From: Clostridiaceae bacterium
Lineage (GTDB): Bacteria > Bacillota > Clostridia > Saccharofermentanales > UBA5734
Assembly (NCBI GenBank): GCA_012522285.1
Contig: JAAYKS010000424.1
Location: 1 to 11,849 of the forward strand
Reading direction: 5' to 3'
Length of the DNA stretch: 11,849 bases
Every line of letters begins with the position of its first letter. The stretch's first letter is position 1. This document shows positions 6,380 through 11,849 of this stretch, piece after piece. The translations under genes and the position numbers were made by a program. Under the pieces are notes generated by a model. It worked only from the letters and a program-made list of their open reading frames with translations, was not told where the DNA came from and ran no database searches.

Positions 6380-7564
6380 ATGTTTGACGGACCGGTGGTT
6401 CATGTCGTGGAGGGACGTCAGCGCAAGCTGCTGGATGGCAGTCCCTGGATTTATCGAAACGAAATCCAAGCCATCGAAGGGGAGCCGATCGATGGCGACC
6501 TGGTGCGTGCCGTCGACTATCGGGGACGGTTGATCGGATTGGGGATCATCAATACCGCATCGGTCATCACGGTCCGGTTGTTGTCTTATCGGGAAGTTGC
6601 GATCGATGCGGCGTGGATCGCTGAGCGGGTACGACGTGCAGTCGCGTATCGCGCTATTTTCCGGCGGAGCGATACAGACGGGGTGCGGCTGGTGTTCGGC
6701 GAAGCCGACGGCCTGCCCGGGGTGGTCGCGGACCGGTTTGGCCCGGTGATCGTGGTGCAGATCCACGCACGTGGGATGGAGCGCTGGAAAGAGACCATCG
6801 CAGGTGAGTTGGTCGCGTTGGAGCGTCCCGAATCTCTGGTGTTTGCCAACGACGATCCGATCCGGTCACGCGAAGGGCTGCCATTGTACCGGTCGGTGTT
6901 TCACGGCCCGGATCTCGACAGCGTCTTGATGCGGGAAAACGGATTGACATTCCAGGTCGATTTGCGGCAAGGCCAGAAGACAGGACACTTTCTCGACCAG
7001 AAGGCCAATCACCGGTTCCTGCAAAAGTTTGTCAGGGACAAAACGGTGCTCGACGCATTCACGTACTCCGGCGGATTTGCACTGCATGCCGCCTCAGCGG
7101 GGGCGGCAGCGGTCGAAGCGGTCGATATTTCGGCTGCGGCGTTGGATCTTGCCCGGGAGAACGCGTGCGCAAACGGACGGGAGGACATTCGTTTTGTCGA
7201 GGCCAACGCGTTCGACCACCTCCGGAACCTGCATGCACAAGGCGCGCGTTTCGATGTGGCGGTCCTGGATCCGCCGGCGTTTGCTTCCAGCCACAAGGCG
7301 CAGGCCGGAGCCGTGCGCGGCTACAAAGAGATCAATCTCGGGGCGATGCGGCTGCTGCCTCCCGGCGGGCTCCTCGCCACGCATACCTGCTCGTATCATA
7401 TGCCGGAAGACCTGTTTACCCAAACCGTTCTGTCCGCCGCCCGCGATCTGCGACGGCGCGTACGCATCGTCGCGGTCCGCCGGCAAGATTATGATCACCC
7501 GGTTCTCGCCGGGCACCCGGAATCCCTGTACTTGAAAAGCCTATGGCTGCAGATGCTGGATTGA
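6380..7564 (+). CDS. class I SAM-dependent rRNA methyltransferase (RlmI/YccW family)
   Basis: RlmI-type enzymes methylate C5 of a cytosine in 23S rRNA (C1962 in E. coli) using S-adenosylmethionine. The 394 residues match the family length. An N-terminal PUA-like RNA-binding domain (1 to about 75) is followed by a mid domain, the family block GQKTGHFLDQ (198-207), the SAM-binding loop DAFTYSGGFALHA (225-237) with Asp249 after it, motif IV DPPAF (297-301) and the catalytic-type cysteine in HTCSYH (335-340, Cys337). The start at ATG 6380 follows GGGGGAGAG (6366-6374) at normal spacing and gives the family N-terminus. The frame stays open back to 6224, but that part overlaps the thioesterase gene and has no family likeness. 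The PAP2 gene follows after 18 bp, so co-transcription is likely. It is the only gene of this cluster without a lipid role. Confidence 0.93.
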   Translation: MFDGPVVHVVEGRQRKLLDGSPWIYRNEIQAIEGEPIDGDLVRAVDYRGRLIGLGIINTASVITVRLLSYREVAIDAAWIAERVRRAVAYRAIFRRSDTDGVRLVFGEADGLPGVVADRFGPVIVVQIHARGMERWKETIAGELVALERPESLVFANDDPIRSREGLPLYRSVFHGPDLDSVLMRENGLTFQVDLRQGQKTGHFLDQKANHRFLQKFVRDKTVLDAFTYSGGFALHAASAGAAAVEAVDISAAALDLARENACANGREDIRFVEANAFDHLRNLHAQGARFDVAVLDPPAFASSHKAQAGAVRGYKEINLGAMRLLPPGGLLATHTCSYHMPEDLFTQTVLSAARDLRRRVRIVAVRRQDYDHPVLAGHPESLYLKSLWLQMLD

Positions 7565-7582
7565 TTAGGAGGGAACGGACGA

Positions 7583-8548
7583 GTGGATCAGGAGATTCTG
7601 CTTTTTTTTGAAACGCTCCGCTCCGCACCGCTGGATACCTGGATGGGGATCCTGACGTGGTTGGGGTCCGAGCAGGTTGCGGTGCCCGTGGTGTGTGTCA
7701 TTCTCTGGTGTGTGGACAAGACACTTGGCTATCGTCTCGGGACGGCTTTGTTTTTCTCTCAGGGGCTCAATCAAACGTTGAAAGTCGTATGTGCCGTCCC
7801 CCGTCCCTGGGTCCGCTGGCCGGGGGTGGTCCAACCGGTCGCATCTGCGGTGCCGGCCGCGACCGGATACTCGTTTCCGAGTGGTCACACCAGTACGGCT
7901 GCCGCCCTATATCCGACGCTGGCAATGCGAGGGGGTCCGGCGACATCCGGCAAACGGGTGAGAGTTGCCACCGCGGCTCTTGCCGGGTTGGCACTCCTGG
8001 TTGTCGGGATCACACGGGTGTATCTTGGTGTGCACACCCCGACCGACGTCTGGAGTTCCGCGCTGATCACGCTGGCGGTCGTGGTGGTGGCCAATGTCCT
8101 GTTCGACCGGATCGGGCAGGGACGCGTCAGCGACCGTGCCGTACTCGCGGGGGGACTCGTGTTTTCCGCGCTGGTCATCGCGTTTGCGACGGCGGTGTCG
8201 CTGCTCAGGTCGGACACCCACCCGGAGATGGCCGAGCAGGCGCTGGACGCTTTCAAAGCGGGCGGGGCGATGGCCGGGTTCACCCTGGGATGGGCGGCGG
8301 AAAAGCGCTGGATCCGGGCGGAGGTCAAAGCTCCGCCGATGATCCAGTTGCTCAAAATCGTCTGTGGAATCGGAGTGTTGCTGGTCTTAAAAGAAGGAAT
8401 AAAGCCGGTACTGGAGCTGCTGATTCCGTATGCTCCCGTTGCCGACGGACTCCGCTATGCCCTGGTCGCGCTGTGGGCCACATGCGGATTGCCCGCGGCG
8501 GTGCGATGGATACGTCTACGGCTCAGGCGTGTTCCCAGATCCGGTTGA
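7583..8548 (+). CDS. PAP2-superfamily membrane phosphatase
   Basis: This is a polytopic membrane phosphatase of 321 residues with all three PAP2 motifs: Lys67-x6-Arg74-Pro75, PSGH (99-102) and Arg145-x5-His151-x3-Asp155. In this family the histidines of the second and third motifs are the nucleophile and its partner, acting at the outer membrane face. Substrates of relatives are phosphatidic acid, phosphatidylglycerol phosphate or undecaprenyl pyrophosphate; which applies here is not visible, though a lipid kinase and PlsC nearby favour a phospholipid. Hydrophobic segments lie near 30-44, 130-148, 158-174, 188-207, 254-270 and 288-304. The part after about residue 180 extends beyond the minimal PAP2 core. 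The start is GTG 7583, ten bases after GGAGG (7568-7572). A run of eight T (7602-7609) lies at codons 7-9. The 3' end overlaps the DUF4234 gene by 26 bp. Confidence 0.92.
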   Translation: MDQEILLFFETLRSAPLDTWMGILTWLGSEQVAVPVVCVILWCVDKTLGYRLGTALFFSQGLNQTLKVVCAVPRPWVRWPGVVQPVASAVPAATGYSFPSGHTSTAAALYPTLAMRGGPATSGKRVRVATAALAGLALLVVGITRVYLGVHTPTDVWSSALITLAVVVVANVLFDRIGQGRVSDRAVLAGGLVFSALVIAFATAVSLLRSDTHPEMAEQALDAFKAGGAMAGFTLGWAAEKRWIRAEVKAPPMIQLLKIVCGIGVLLVLKEGIKPVLELLIPYAPVADGLRYALVALWATCGLPAAVRWIRLRLRRVPRSG

Positions 8549-8879
8549 GTTCGCCCTGCGCGATGGCCGCCGCGACGACCGACATACCGAACACGCTGAG
8601 CAGCAAATAGATCAGGGAGTTGTCTTTGGGCGGAAGGCCTGCGATCGCGGAGCAGGCTTCCATGCGCTGGCTGAGATTGTAGAACCAGTACAGGCTATAC
8701 AAGCCGCAAGTGACCAGGCACAGCAGAACCTCCAGACCCGGCGATAGCGACTTTGTGTCACCTGTATAATCGCGGATCGCCGTACTGGTTTCATAAATCC
8801 AGATATACCCGTAGATCCCGCAGGTCACGATCCAGAGCAAAATGATATAGGGTGCCGACCGGATATTGTGCTCCATCAT
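8523..8879 (-). CDS. DUF4234 small membrane protein
   Basis: I recognise the DUF4234 pattern: two similar units, each a hydrophobic helix ending in an aromatic turn (TCGIYGYIWIY and TCGLYSLYWFY), separated by a polar loop with YTGD and LSPG, then a third helix before the final QGELNRIWEHA. It has 118 residues and three membrane segments (near 9-27, 49-67 and 89-107). Function is unknown; relatives often occur beside other small Firmicute membrane proteins. The ORF reaches ATG 8888, but GGGGAGGG (8889-8896) abuts that codon. ATG 8879 is ten bases from the GGAGG core, so I take it as the start; ATG 8876 is also possible. The gene converges on the PAP2 gene with a 26 bp coding overlap and diverges from the double-YcxB gene. 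Confidence 0.85.
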   Translation of the reverse strand: MMEHNIRSAPYIILLWIVTCGIYGYIWIYETSTAIRDYTGDTKSLSPGLEVLLCLVTCGLYSLYWFYNLSQRMEACSAIAGLPPKDNSLIYLLLSVFGMSVVAAAIAQGELNRIWEHA

Positions 8880-8888
8880 GTGTTGCAT

Positions 8889-8896
8889 CCCTCCCC
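8889..8896 (-). promoter_or_regulatory. ribosome binding site deciding the DUF4234 start
   Basis: On the - strand GGGGAGGG touches the ATG at 8888 directly, too close for initiation there. It is at a workable ten bases from the ATG at 8879, so it favours the shorter protein. Confidence 0.6.
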
Positions 8897-8925
8897 GGTC
8901 GCAGGACCGGCTCTCGATTCGCAGC

Positions 8926-8934
8926 TGATATAAT
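8926..8934 (+). promoter_or_regulatory. extended -10 promoter of the double-YcxB gene
   Basis: TGATATAAT holds a perfect TATAAT (8929-8934) with TG one base upstream, the extended -10 form that does not need a good -35. No convincing -35 box exists 16-18 bp upstream. The expected start is near 8941, about 38 bp before the ATG. Confidence 0.6.
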
Positions 8935-8945
8935 GAATCATATCA
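8926..8945. promoter_or_regulatory. palindrome overlapping the promoter between DUF4234 and YcxB genes
   Basis: TGATAT (8926-8931) and ATATCA (8940-8945) are perfect 6 bp arms around an 8 bp centre. The left arm includes the start of the -10 hexamer, and the right arm covers the expected start point. This is the position of a classical repressor site and could act on both divergent genes. No regulator gene lies next to it. Confidence 0.4.
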
Positions 8946-8978
8946 TAACCACAAAGTGAAACCCGGAGAGGAAAAACC

Positions 8979-10268
8979 ATGCAAAAACAGCAATCGTCGT
9001 CAAGTCAGGAAACATCCGCCTCGTTCGAACAACCCTTTCGGGTGGAGATGGAATACCGGTTGACGGATTTCATGCCGCTCTTTGCCAAAAGACTGTTTCG
9101 TAAAACATTATACTGGCTGACCGGTACGGTGCTGGCCACGGCATCCGGTGTGAGTGCCATCTATGCGATTTCACTCGCAACTTCGGGTCAGACGGAACGG
9201 TTGGGCGAGCTTTCAATCTGGCTGTTGACCGCACCGATCCTGTTTGTAGCGTTTGCCGCCGCCTCGGTCTTTGCGGTGTTCTCCAACGCACGCGTCCTGC
9301 AACGGTTTTATCGCCAGAGCGGTTCACGGAGTGTGGCGGTCCTGGATAAAGACGGTATGGAGGTGGGTACCGCGAAAGGCGCGGTTTCGCTTCGCTGGGA
9401 GCAGGCGACCCGGTTTGACGTCGGTCGCAGCGGACTCGTGGTCTGGAAAGGGGATTCACTTCCTTTGGTGCTCCCTGCCCGCGCGATGGGCGACGGGCGT
9501 TACGACAAAATGCTTGCACTGGTATCCCGGTCGCTGGAGGAGATACGGATGGCACAAGCCGGCACGCAGGCTGCGCCGGATGGTGAACCGGAGGTTGCCG
9601 GCATGTCAGCAGAGACGGTGGACGGCGTGTTGCCGGCCGGAACCTCCGTTATCCGGACGCAGGATCCGGACGACGGGGTTGCAACCGCACCCGACTACAC
9701 CGATTCCGAATACCGCTTTGGCGACGAATGGGTTCCGGGCGGGGTCCGGTTTCGGATTCACATCGGCCCGCGTGACCGCGATGCCCTCAAGGCGTACGCG
9801 CTAACCAGGCCGGGCAGCCGCTGGGGCATGCTCGCGTTTTCGCTGGTGGCAGTCGGAATGGCCGTCTGGCTGTTCTACACGGGATTGTCCAACGACCGCT
9901 CGCTGATAACGCCCAATGTGCTGTTGGGGAGCATCTCATCGCTGCTGGCGTTTGTGTTTCTGACCGCGGTTTTCCGCCCTTCGCTCTTTTTGTGGATCGT
10001 GCGCCGGTTTCCCGGAAACAAGCAACGGCAGGACGGCGCTTCGCGGGAGGTCTTGTGTGTGTTGTCAGACGGTATTCTGTATGCAAAGACCGAGGGCAGG
10101 GTGGACCGGGCTCCCATCTCCACGCTCCATGACAAGGTGCGGTATCGGGACTGGCTGTTTTTGTTCAAGGACCGCAAAACCGCCTACATCATACCGCTCA
10201 GAGAAATAGACGCAGGCGTCCTGACCGAGATCGGGGAAGCGCTCGACATGCCGCTGCAGGGAGAGTAA
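8979..10268 (+). CDS. membrane protein with two fused YcxB-like units
   Basis: I read this 429-residue protein as a tandem duplication of the YcxB-like architecture. Unit 1 has a polar lead (about 20-42), two membrane helices (about 44-66 and 80-102), then a soluble beta-rich part (115-190) with the typical VLDKDGMEV, SLRWEQATRF and GDSLPLVLPARAM pieces. After a polar acidic linker (about 191-250), unit 2 repeats the order: RFRIHIGPRDRDA, helices at about 283-301 and 313-335, then VLSDGILYAK, a central stretch, DWLFLFKDRKTAYIIPLREI (391-410). The second unit's dgi/w pieces are more diverged. The function of YcxB proteins is not known; most that I recall are single units of about 170-200 residues. 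The start at ATG 8979 follows GGAGAGG (8965-8971) by seven bases. It ends at TAA 35 bp before a strong terminator, so it is probably monocistronic. Confidence 0.75.
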   Translation: MQKQQSSSSQETSASFEQPFRVEMEYRLTDFMPLFAKRLFRKTLYWLTGTVLATASGVSAIYAISLATSGQTERLGELSIWLLTAPILFVAFAAASVFAVFSNARVLQRFYRQSGSRSVAVLDKDGMEVGTAKGAVSLRWEQATRFDVGRSGLVVWKGDSLPLVLPARAMGDGRYDKMLALVSRSLEEIRMAQAGTQAAPDGEPEVAGMSAETVDGVLPAGTSVIRTQDPDDGVATAPDYTDSEYRFGDEWVPGGVRFRIHIGPRDRDALKAYALTRPGSRWGMLAFSLVAVGMAVWLFYTGLSNDRSLITPNVLLGSISSLLAFVFLTAVFRPSLFLWIVRRFPGNKQRQDGASREVLCVLSDGILYAKTEGRVDRAPISTLHDKVRYRDWLFLFKDRKTAYIIPLREIDAGVLTEIGEALDMPLQGE

Positions 10269-10302
10269 GGCTGGTAGTCTTTCGGAGCCGGAGGGCCAAA
10301 TG

Positions 10303-10335
10303 AAACGGGATCGCCTGTGTCGGCGATCCCGTTTT
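10303..10335 (+). terminator. Rho-independent terminator, possibly bidirectional
   Basis: AAACGGGATCGCC (10303-10315) and GGCGATCCCGTTT (10322-10334) make a perfect 13 bp stem with a six-base loop, ending in TTTT on the + strand. It closes the double-YcxB gene. On the - strand the same stem is followed by a weaker T-rich tail (GTTTCATTTGG) and lies about 60 bp past the convergent hydrolase gene, so it may serve both. Confidence 0.85.
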
Positions 10336-10396
10336 ACTCATGTTGCGTGCCGGATATCTGCCGGCCGGATACGGTTCCGGAGTGTGGGAGTGATGG

Positions 10397-11560
10397 TCAG
10401 GGGGCAAAGAAGTAGGTGTTGCCATAGGTTGCGGCGACCGGCAGACTCTGGAACCAGCCACTGCGTGCATAGGCGACATCGGTACAGAAGTACAGGACAT
10501 CGCGTCCGAATGCTGTCGCTCCGTTCAGTGCGTCCAATGCGGCCTGCCGCTGGTTCGCGGTCGGGGTGACAGACCGATAGTAACCACTGGCATAGGGGGT
10601 GAACTGGTTCGGTGCGGTCAACACCCCGTACAAGCCGCCCCAGCGGCCGCTCATCATGCGGTTGACGATGACCTGGGACACCATCAGACATCCGTCATAC
10701 GACCATCCGGCTCCGCATTCCGATGCGACAATCCGAAGGTACAGGTCGATCTCCGCGTCCGAGTATCCGCTGACTGCGCTGCCGCCTCCGGAAGGGGCAG
10801 CCGGCGCGGGCGCGGGTGCGGCGGGTGCCGGCGTGGGGGCGGGGACCGTCGTGGAGGGATCCGGGAGAGTCAGGATCTGTCCGGCATAGATAACGGGGTC
10901 GGAATAGGAAAGCCCGTTTGCGTAACTGATGAGCCGGATGTAGTCCGCAGATCCGTACACACGCTCTGCGATGGTCCAGACGGTTTCACCCCGCTGCACC
11001 TCGCGTTCGGTCGGGAAAACGACCGGTTCGGGTGTCGGCTCGGGCGTCGGCTCGGGCTCGGGCGTCGGCTCGGGTTCGGGCTGCGGATCGGGGGAAGAAG
11101 ATGGGGCTTGTGCTGCCGGGCTTACTTCCGCGTCGAGAGCCGCGTCGAGAGCCATCCCACGCGATAGGACGGAGATACGTTCCTCGGGGACGATGGGCTC
11201 AGCGGGAACGATGGGTTCATCGGGGTCAATCTGGAATTTCAGTTGGCCGGAAGGCTCCGGCCTGGATAAATCGGATTCGTCGGCGCTCTCGCCGGCAGCC
11301 GCCTCTTCGGACGGGGCCGTACGAACCGGGACCACGGGAACCGCTGCTGCGGAAACTGCGACACTGCATAGGACACCGGCCGTGACAACTGCTGCGACGC
11401 GGGTTGCTCTGGCTACGAAGGGAGCCCGTTTATGCGGGGTGTGTTGCGCGGTACGTCCGGGTTCCCGACCCGTAAGCGACGCACCGGATGTCCGGGAAAA
11501 CAGGGCGCGAATGCGCGACCATACCTTCGTCAGGACATTTCTTAAACTTCTGCGTATCAA
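10397..11560 (-). CDS. LysM domain plus SleB-type cell wall hydrolase
   Basis: A 387-residue exported or membrane-anchored peptidoglycan enzyme. Layout: a basic, cytoplasm-like N-terminus of about 50 residues; one hydrophobic helix (about 55-75, ATRVAAVVTAGVLCSVAVSA) acting as signal or anchor; an acidic Pro-rich spacer with a Pro-Glu-Pro-Thr repeat (about 158-180); a LysM domain (about 186-234, from VQRGETVWTIAERVYG) that binds glycan chains; a Pro-Ala linker (about 238-260); and a C-terminal hydrolase_2/SleB domain (about 270-387) with the likely catalytic Glu281 in ASECG and the NQFTPY block. SleB relatives cut spore cortex peptidoglycan, but LysM-bearing forms are also common in vegetative Clostridia, so a germination role is not established. 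The open frame reaches a TTG at 11575, yet that codon overlaps GGAGGT (11568-11573). The TTG at 11560 lies seven bases after it and is my chosen start. Confidence 0.88.
   Translation of the reverse strand: MIRRSLRNVLTKVWSRIRALFSRTSGASLTGREPGRTAQHTPHKRAPFVARATRVAAVVTAGVLCSVAVSAAAVPVVPVRTAPSEEAAAGESADESDLSRPEPSGQLKFQIDPDEPIVPAEPIVPEERISVLSRGMALDAALDAEVSPAAQAPSSSPDPQPEPEPTPEPEPTPEPTPEPVVFPTEREVQRGETVWTIAERVYGSADYIRLISYANGLSYSDPVIYAGQILTLPDPSTTVPAPTPAPAAPAPAPAAPSGGGSAVSGYSDAEIDLYLRIVASECGAGWSYDGCLMVSQVIVNRMMSGRWGGLYGVLTAPNQFTPYASGYYRSVTPTANQRQAALDALNGATAFGRDVLYFCTDVAYARSGWFQSLPVAATYGNTYFFAP
11025..11084 (-). repeat. tandem 12-18 bp repeat encoding the Pro-Glu linker
   Basis: On the + strand, units of GG(C/T)TCGGG(C/T)GTC occur head to tail at 11025, 11037, 11049 and 11067, the last two lengthened by six bases and the final one diverged. 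In the hydrolase they encode the PEPTPEP-like spacer before the LysM domain. Near-identical units suggest recent expansion by slippage. Confidence 0.75.
11130..11153 (-). repeat. 12 bp perfect tandem duplication in the hydrolase gene
   Basis: GCGTCGAGAGCC is present twice in a row (11130-11141 and 11142-11153), encoding the doubled ALDA in the spacer ahead of the Pro-rich part. A related imperfect pair gives the doubled EPIVP nearby (about 11189-11220). Confidence 0.7.
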
Positions 11561-11567
11561 AAAGTGA

Positions 11568-11573
11568 ACCTCC
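11568..11573 (-). promoter_or_regulatory. ribosome binding site deciding the TTG start of the hydrolase
   Basis: GGAGGT on the - strand lies seven bases before TTG 11560 and overlaps the alternative TTG 11575. It therefore supports the shorter protein beginning MIRRSLRN. Confidence 0.7.
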
Positions 11574-11603
11574 AAAAATCATGTTCGGAACCGTTGCATG
11601 CGT

Positions 11604-11632
11604 ATTATCACAAAGCGTTTTCTAAAAGTAAA
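11604..11632 (-). promoter_or_regulatory. sigma-A-type promoter of the cell wall hydrolase gene
   Basis: On the - strand TTTACT (11632-11627), a 17 bp spacer and GATAAT (11609-11604) give a good housekeeping promoter, with an expected leader of about 40 bases before TTG 11560. I see no clear match to forespore sigma-G boxes, which argues for vegetative expression. Confidence 0.6.
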
Positions 11633-11704
11633 GCTAAGAAGAGGTGCCAGAATATCCAAATGTTTCCGGCTGAACAGGCGGTTCTGATGGTGCTTTCCTC
11701 CGGC

Positions 11705-11730
11705 TTGTATTGTCACAGGAGACGATACAA
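11705..11730. promoter_or_regulatory. inverted repeat upstream of the last gene
   Basis: TTGTATTGTC (11705-11714) and GACGATACAA (11721-11730) are 10 bp arms with one mismatch, a U-G pair if transcribed, around a six-base centre ACAGGA. It ends 29 bp before the ATG at 11760. It may be an operator or an RNA hairpin; no T-run follows, so it does not look like a terminator. Confidence 0.5.
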
Positions 11731-11759
11731 CGTTGCGTTATTCGGCATAAAGGACAAAA

Positions 11760-11849
11760 ATGGCAGTTCTACGTCCCGTCGGAGCCAGGTGGCAGAGAGA
11801 GGTGTTGGAGCCCGAAAACACGCTTGCGGATATACTGGCCGGGCGTGAG
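11760..11849 (+). CDS. start of an unidentified protein gene (3' end outside the window)
   Basis: ATG 11760 follows AAAGGA (11748-11753) by six bases and opens a frame of 30 codons without a stop to the window edge, beginning MAVLRPVGARWQREVLEPEN. Codon third positions are GC-rich as in the neighbours, which supports coding. I do not recognise the family from so short a piece. The gene diverges from the cell wall hydrolase, with about 200 bp of comparatively AT-rich control sequence between them. A longer overlapping frame from 11564 has no ribosome site and an irregular, Ser/Lys/Arg-rich composition, so I prefer this one. Confidence 0.55.
   Translation, partial: MAVLRPVGARWQREVLEPENTLADILAGRE

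Noticed and set aside
10971..11567. A 198-codon + strand frame rich in Gly, Ser and Thr opposite the hydrolase gene.
   Set aside because: It is the mirror of the Pro-Glu repeats and lacks a ribosome site; the - strand has recognisable LysM and SleB domains.
11682..11713. A + strand promoter with TATTGT (11708-11713) as -10 inside the inverted repeat.
   Set aside because: No acceptable -35 box lies 16-18 bp upstream and the -10 matches only four of six bases, so I do not list it.
11564..11848. A 94-codon + strand frame covering the control region at the right end.
   Set aside because: It runs over the hydrolase promoter and the inverted repeat, has no ribosome site and irregular composition; the frame from 11760 is better supported.
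1..11849. Search for tRNA, rRNA, CRISPR arrays, insertion sequences, phage genes, attachment sites and defence genes.
   Set aside because: None seen by eye; coding density, codon use and ribosome sites look uniform, so there is no sign of a mobile island.

Overview
The window reads as a chromosomal segment of a moderately GC-rich Firmicute (roughly 60 % GC by eye), most likely a Clostridia-type bacterium. The reasons are strong GGAGG-type ribosome binding sites, TTG and GTG starts, a FabT-type MarR repressor, a YegS/DgkB-type lipid kinase, YcxB-like and DUF4234 membrane proteins, and a LysM plus SleB-type cell wall hydrolase. I see no tRNA, rRNA, CRISPR array, insertion sequence or phage gene. 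Placement below class level is not supported by what I can see.

Left part (1-5112, + strand): the 3' portion of the ribosome-associated GTPase gene hflX, then a promoter with a FabT-like operator at its start point, then a tight run fabT - acyl carrier protein - AMP-forming acyl ligase - diacylglycerol kinase family. This looks like one lipid operon. The repressor is of the type that senses acyl-ACP. The ligase could charge fatty acids onto CoA or onto the neighbouring ACP. The kinase would return diacylglycerol to phosphatidic acid.

Middle part (5118-8548): plsC (lysophosphatidic acid acyltransferase) lies on the - strand, converging on the kinase with a 5 bp gap. A divergent + strand run follows: hotdog acyl-CoA thioesterase, RlmI-type 23S rRNA cytosine methyltransferase, PAP2 phosphatase. 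Apart from the methyltransferase, the genes between 1409 and 8548 have a common lipid theme: ACP, fatty acid activation, phosphatidic acid formation from both sides (PlsC and kinase), acyl-thioester hydrolysis and lipid-phosphate dephosphorylation.

Right part (8523-11849): a small DUF4234 membrane protein (- strand, overlapping the PAP2 gene tail to tail) faces a 429-residue membrane protein made of two fused YcxB-like units (+ strand). Between them lies an extended -10 promoter inside a palindrome. A strong, possibly bidirectional terminator separates the YcxB gene from a convergent cell wall hydrolase gene with a LysM domain and a Pro-Glu linker encoded by tandem repeats. Beyond its sigma-A-like promoter there is a 10 bp-arm inverted repeat, then the first 30 codons of an unrecognised + strand gene that runs off the window.

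The best candidate for a less described system is the FabT-box-controlled fabT/ACP/acyl-ligase/lipid-kinase operon. The second is the divergent DUF4234 / double-YcxB membrane pair with a shared palindromic control region.
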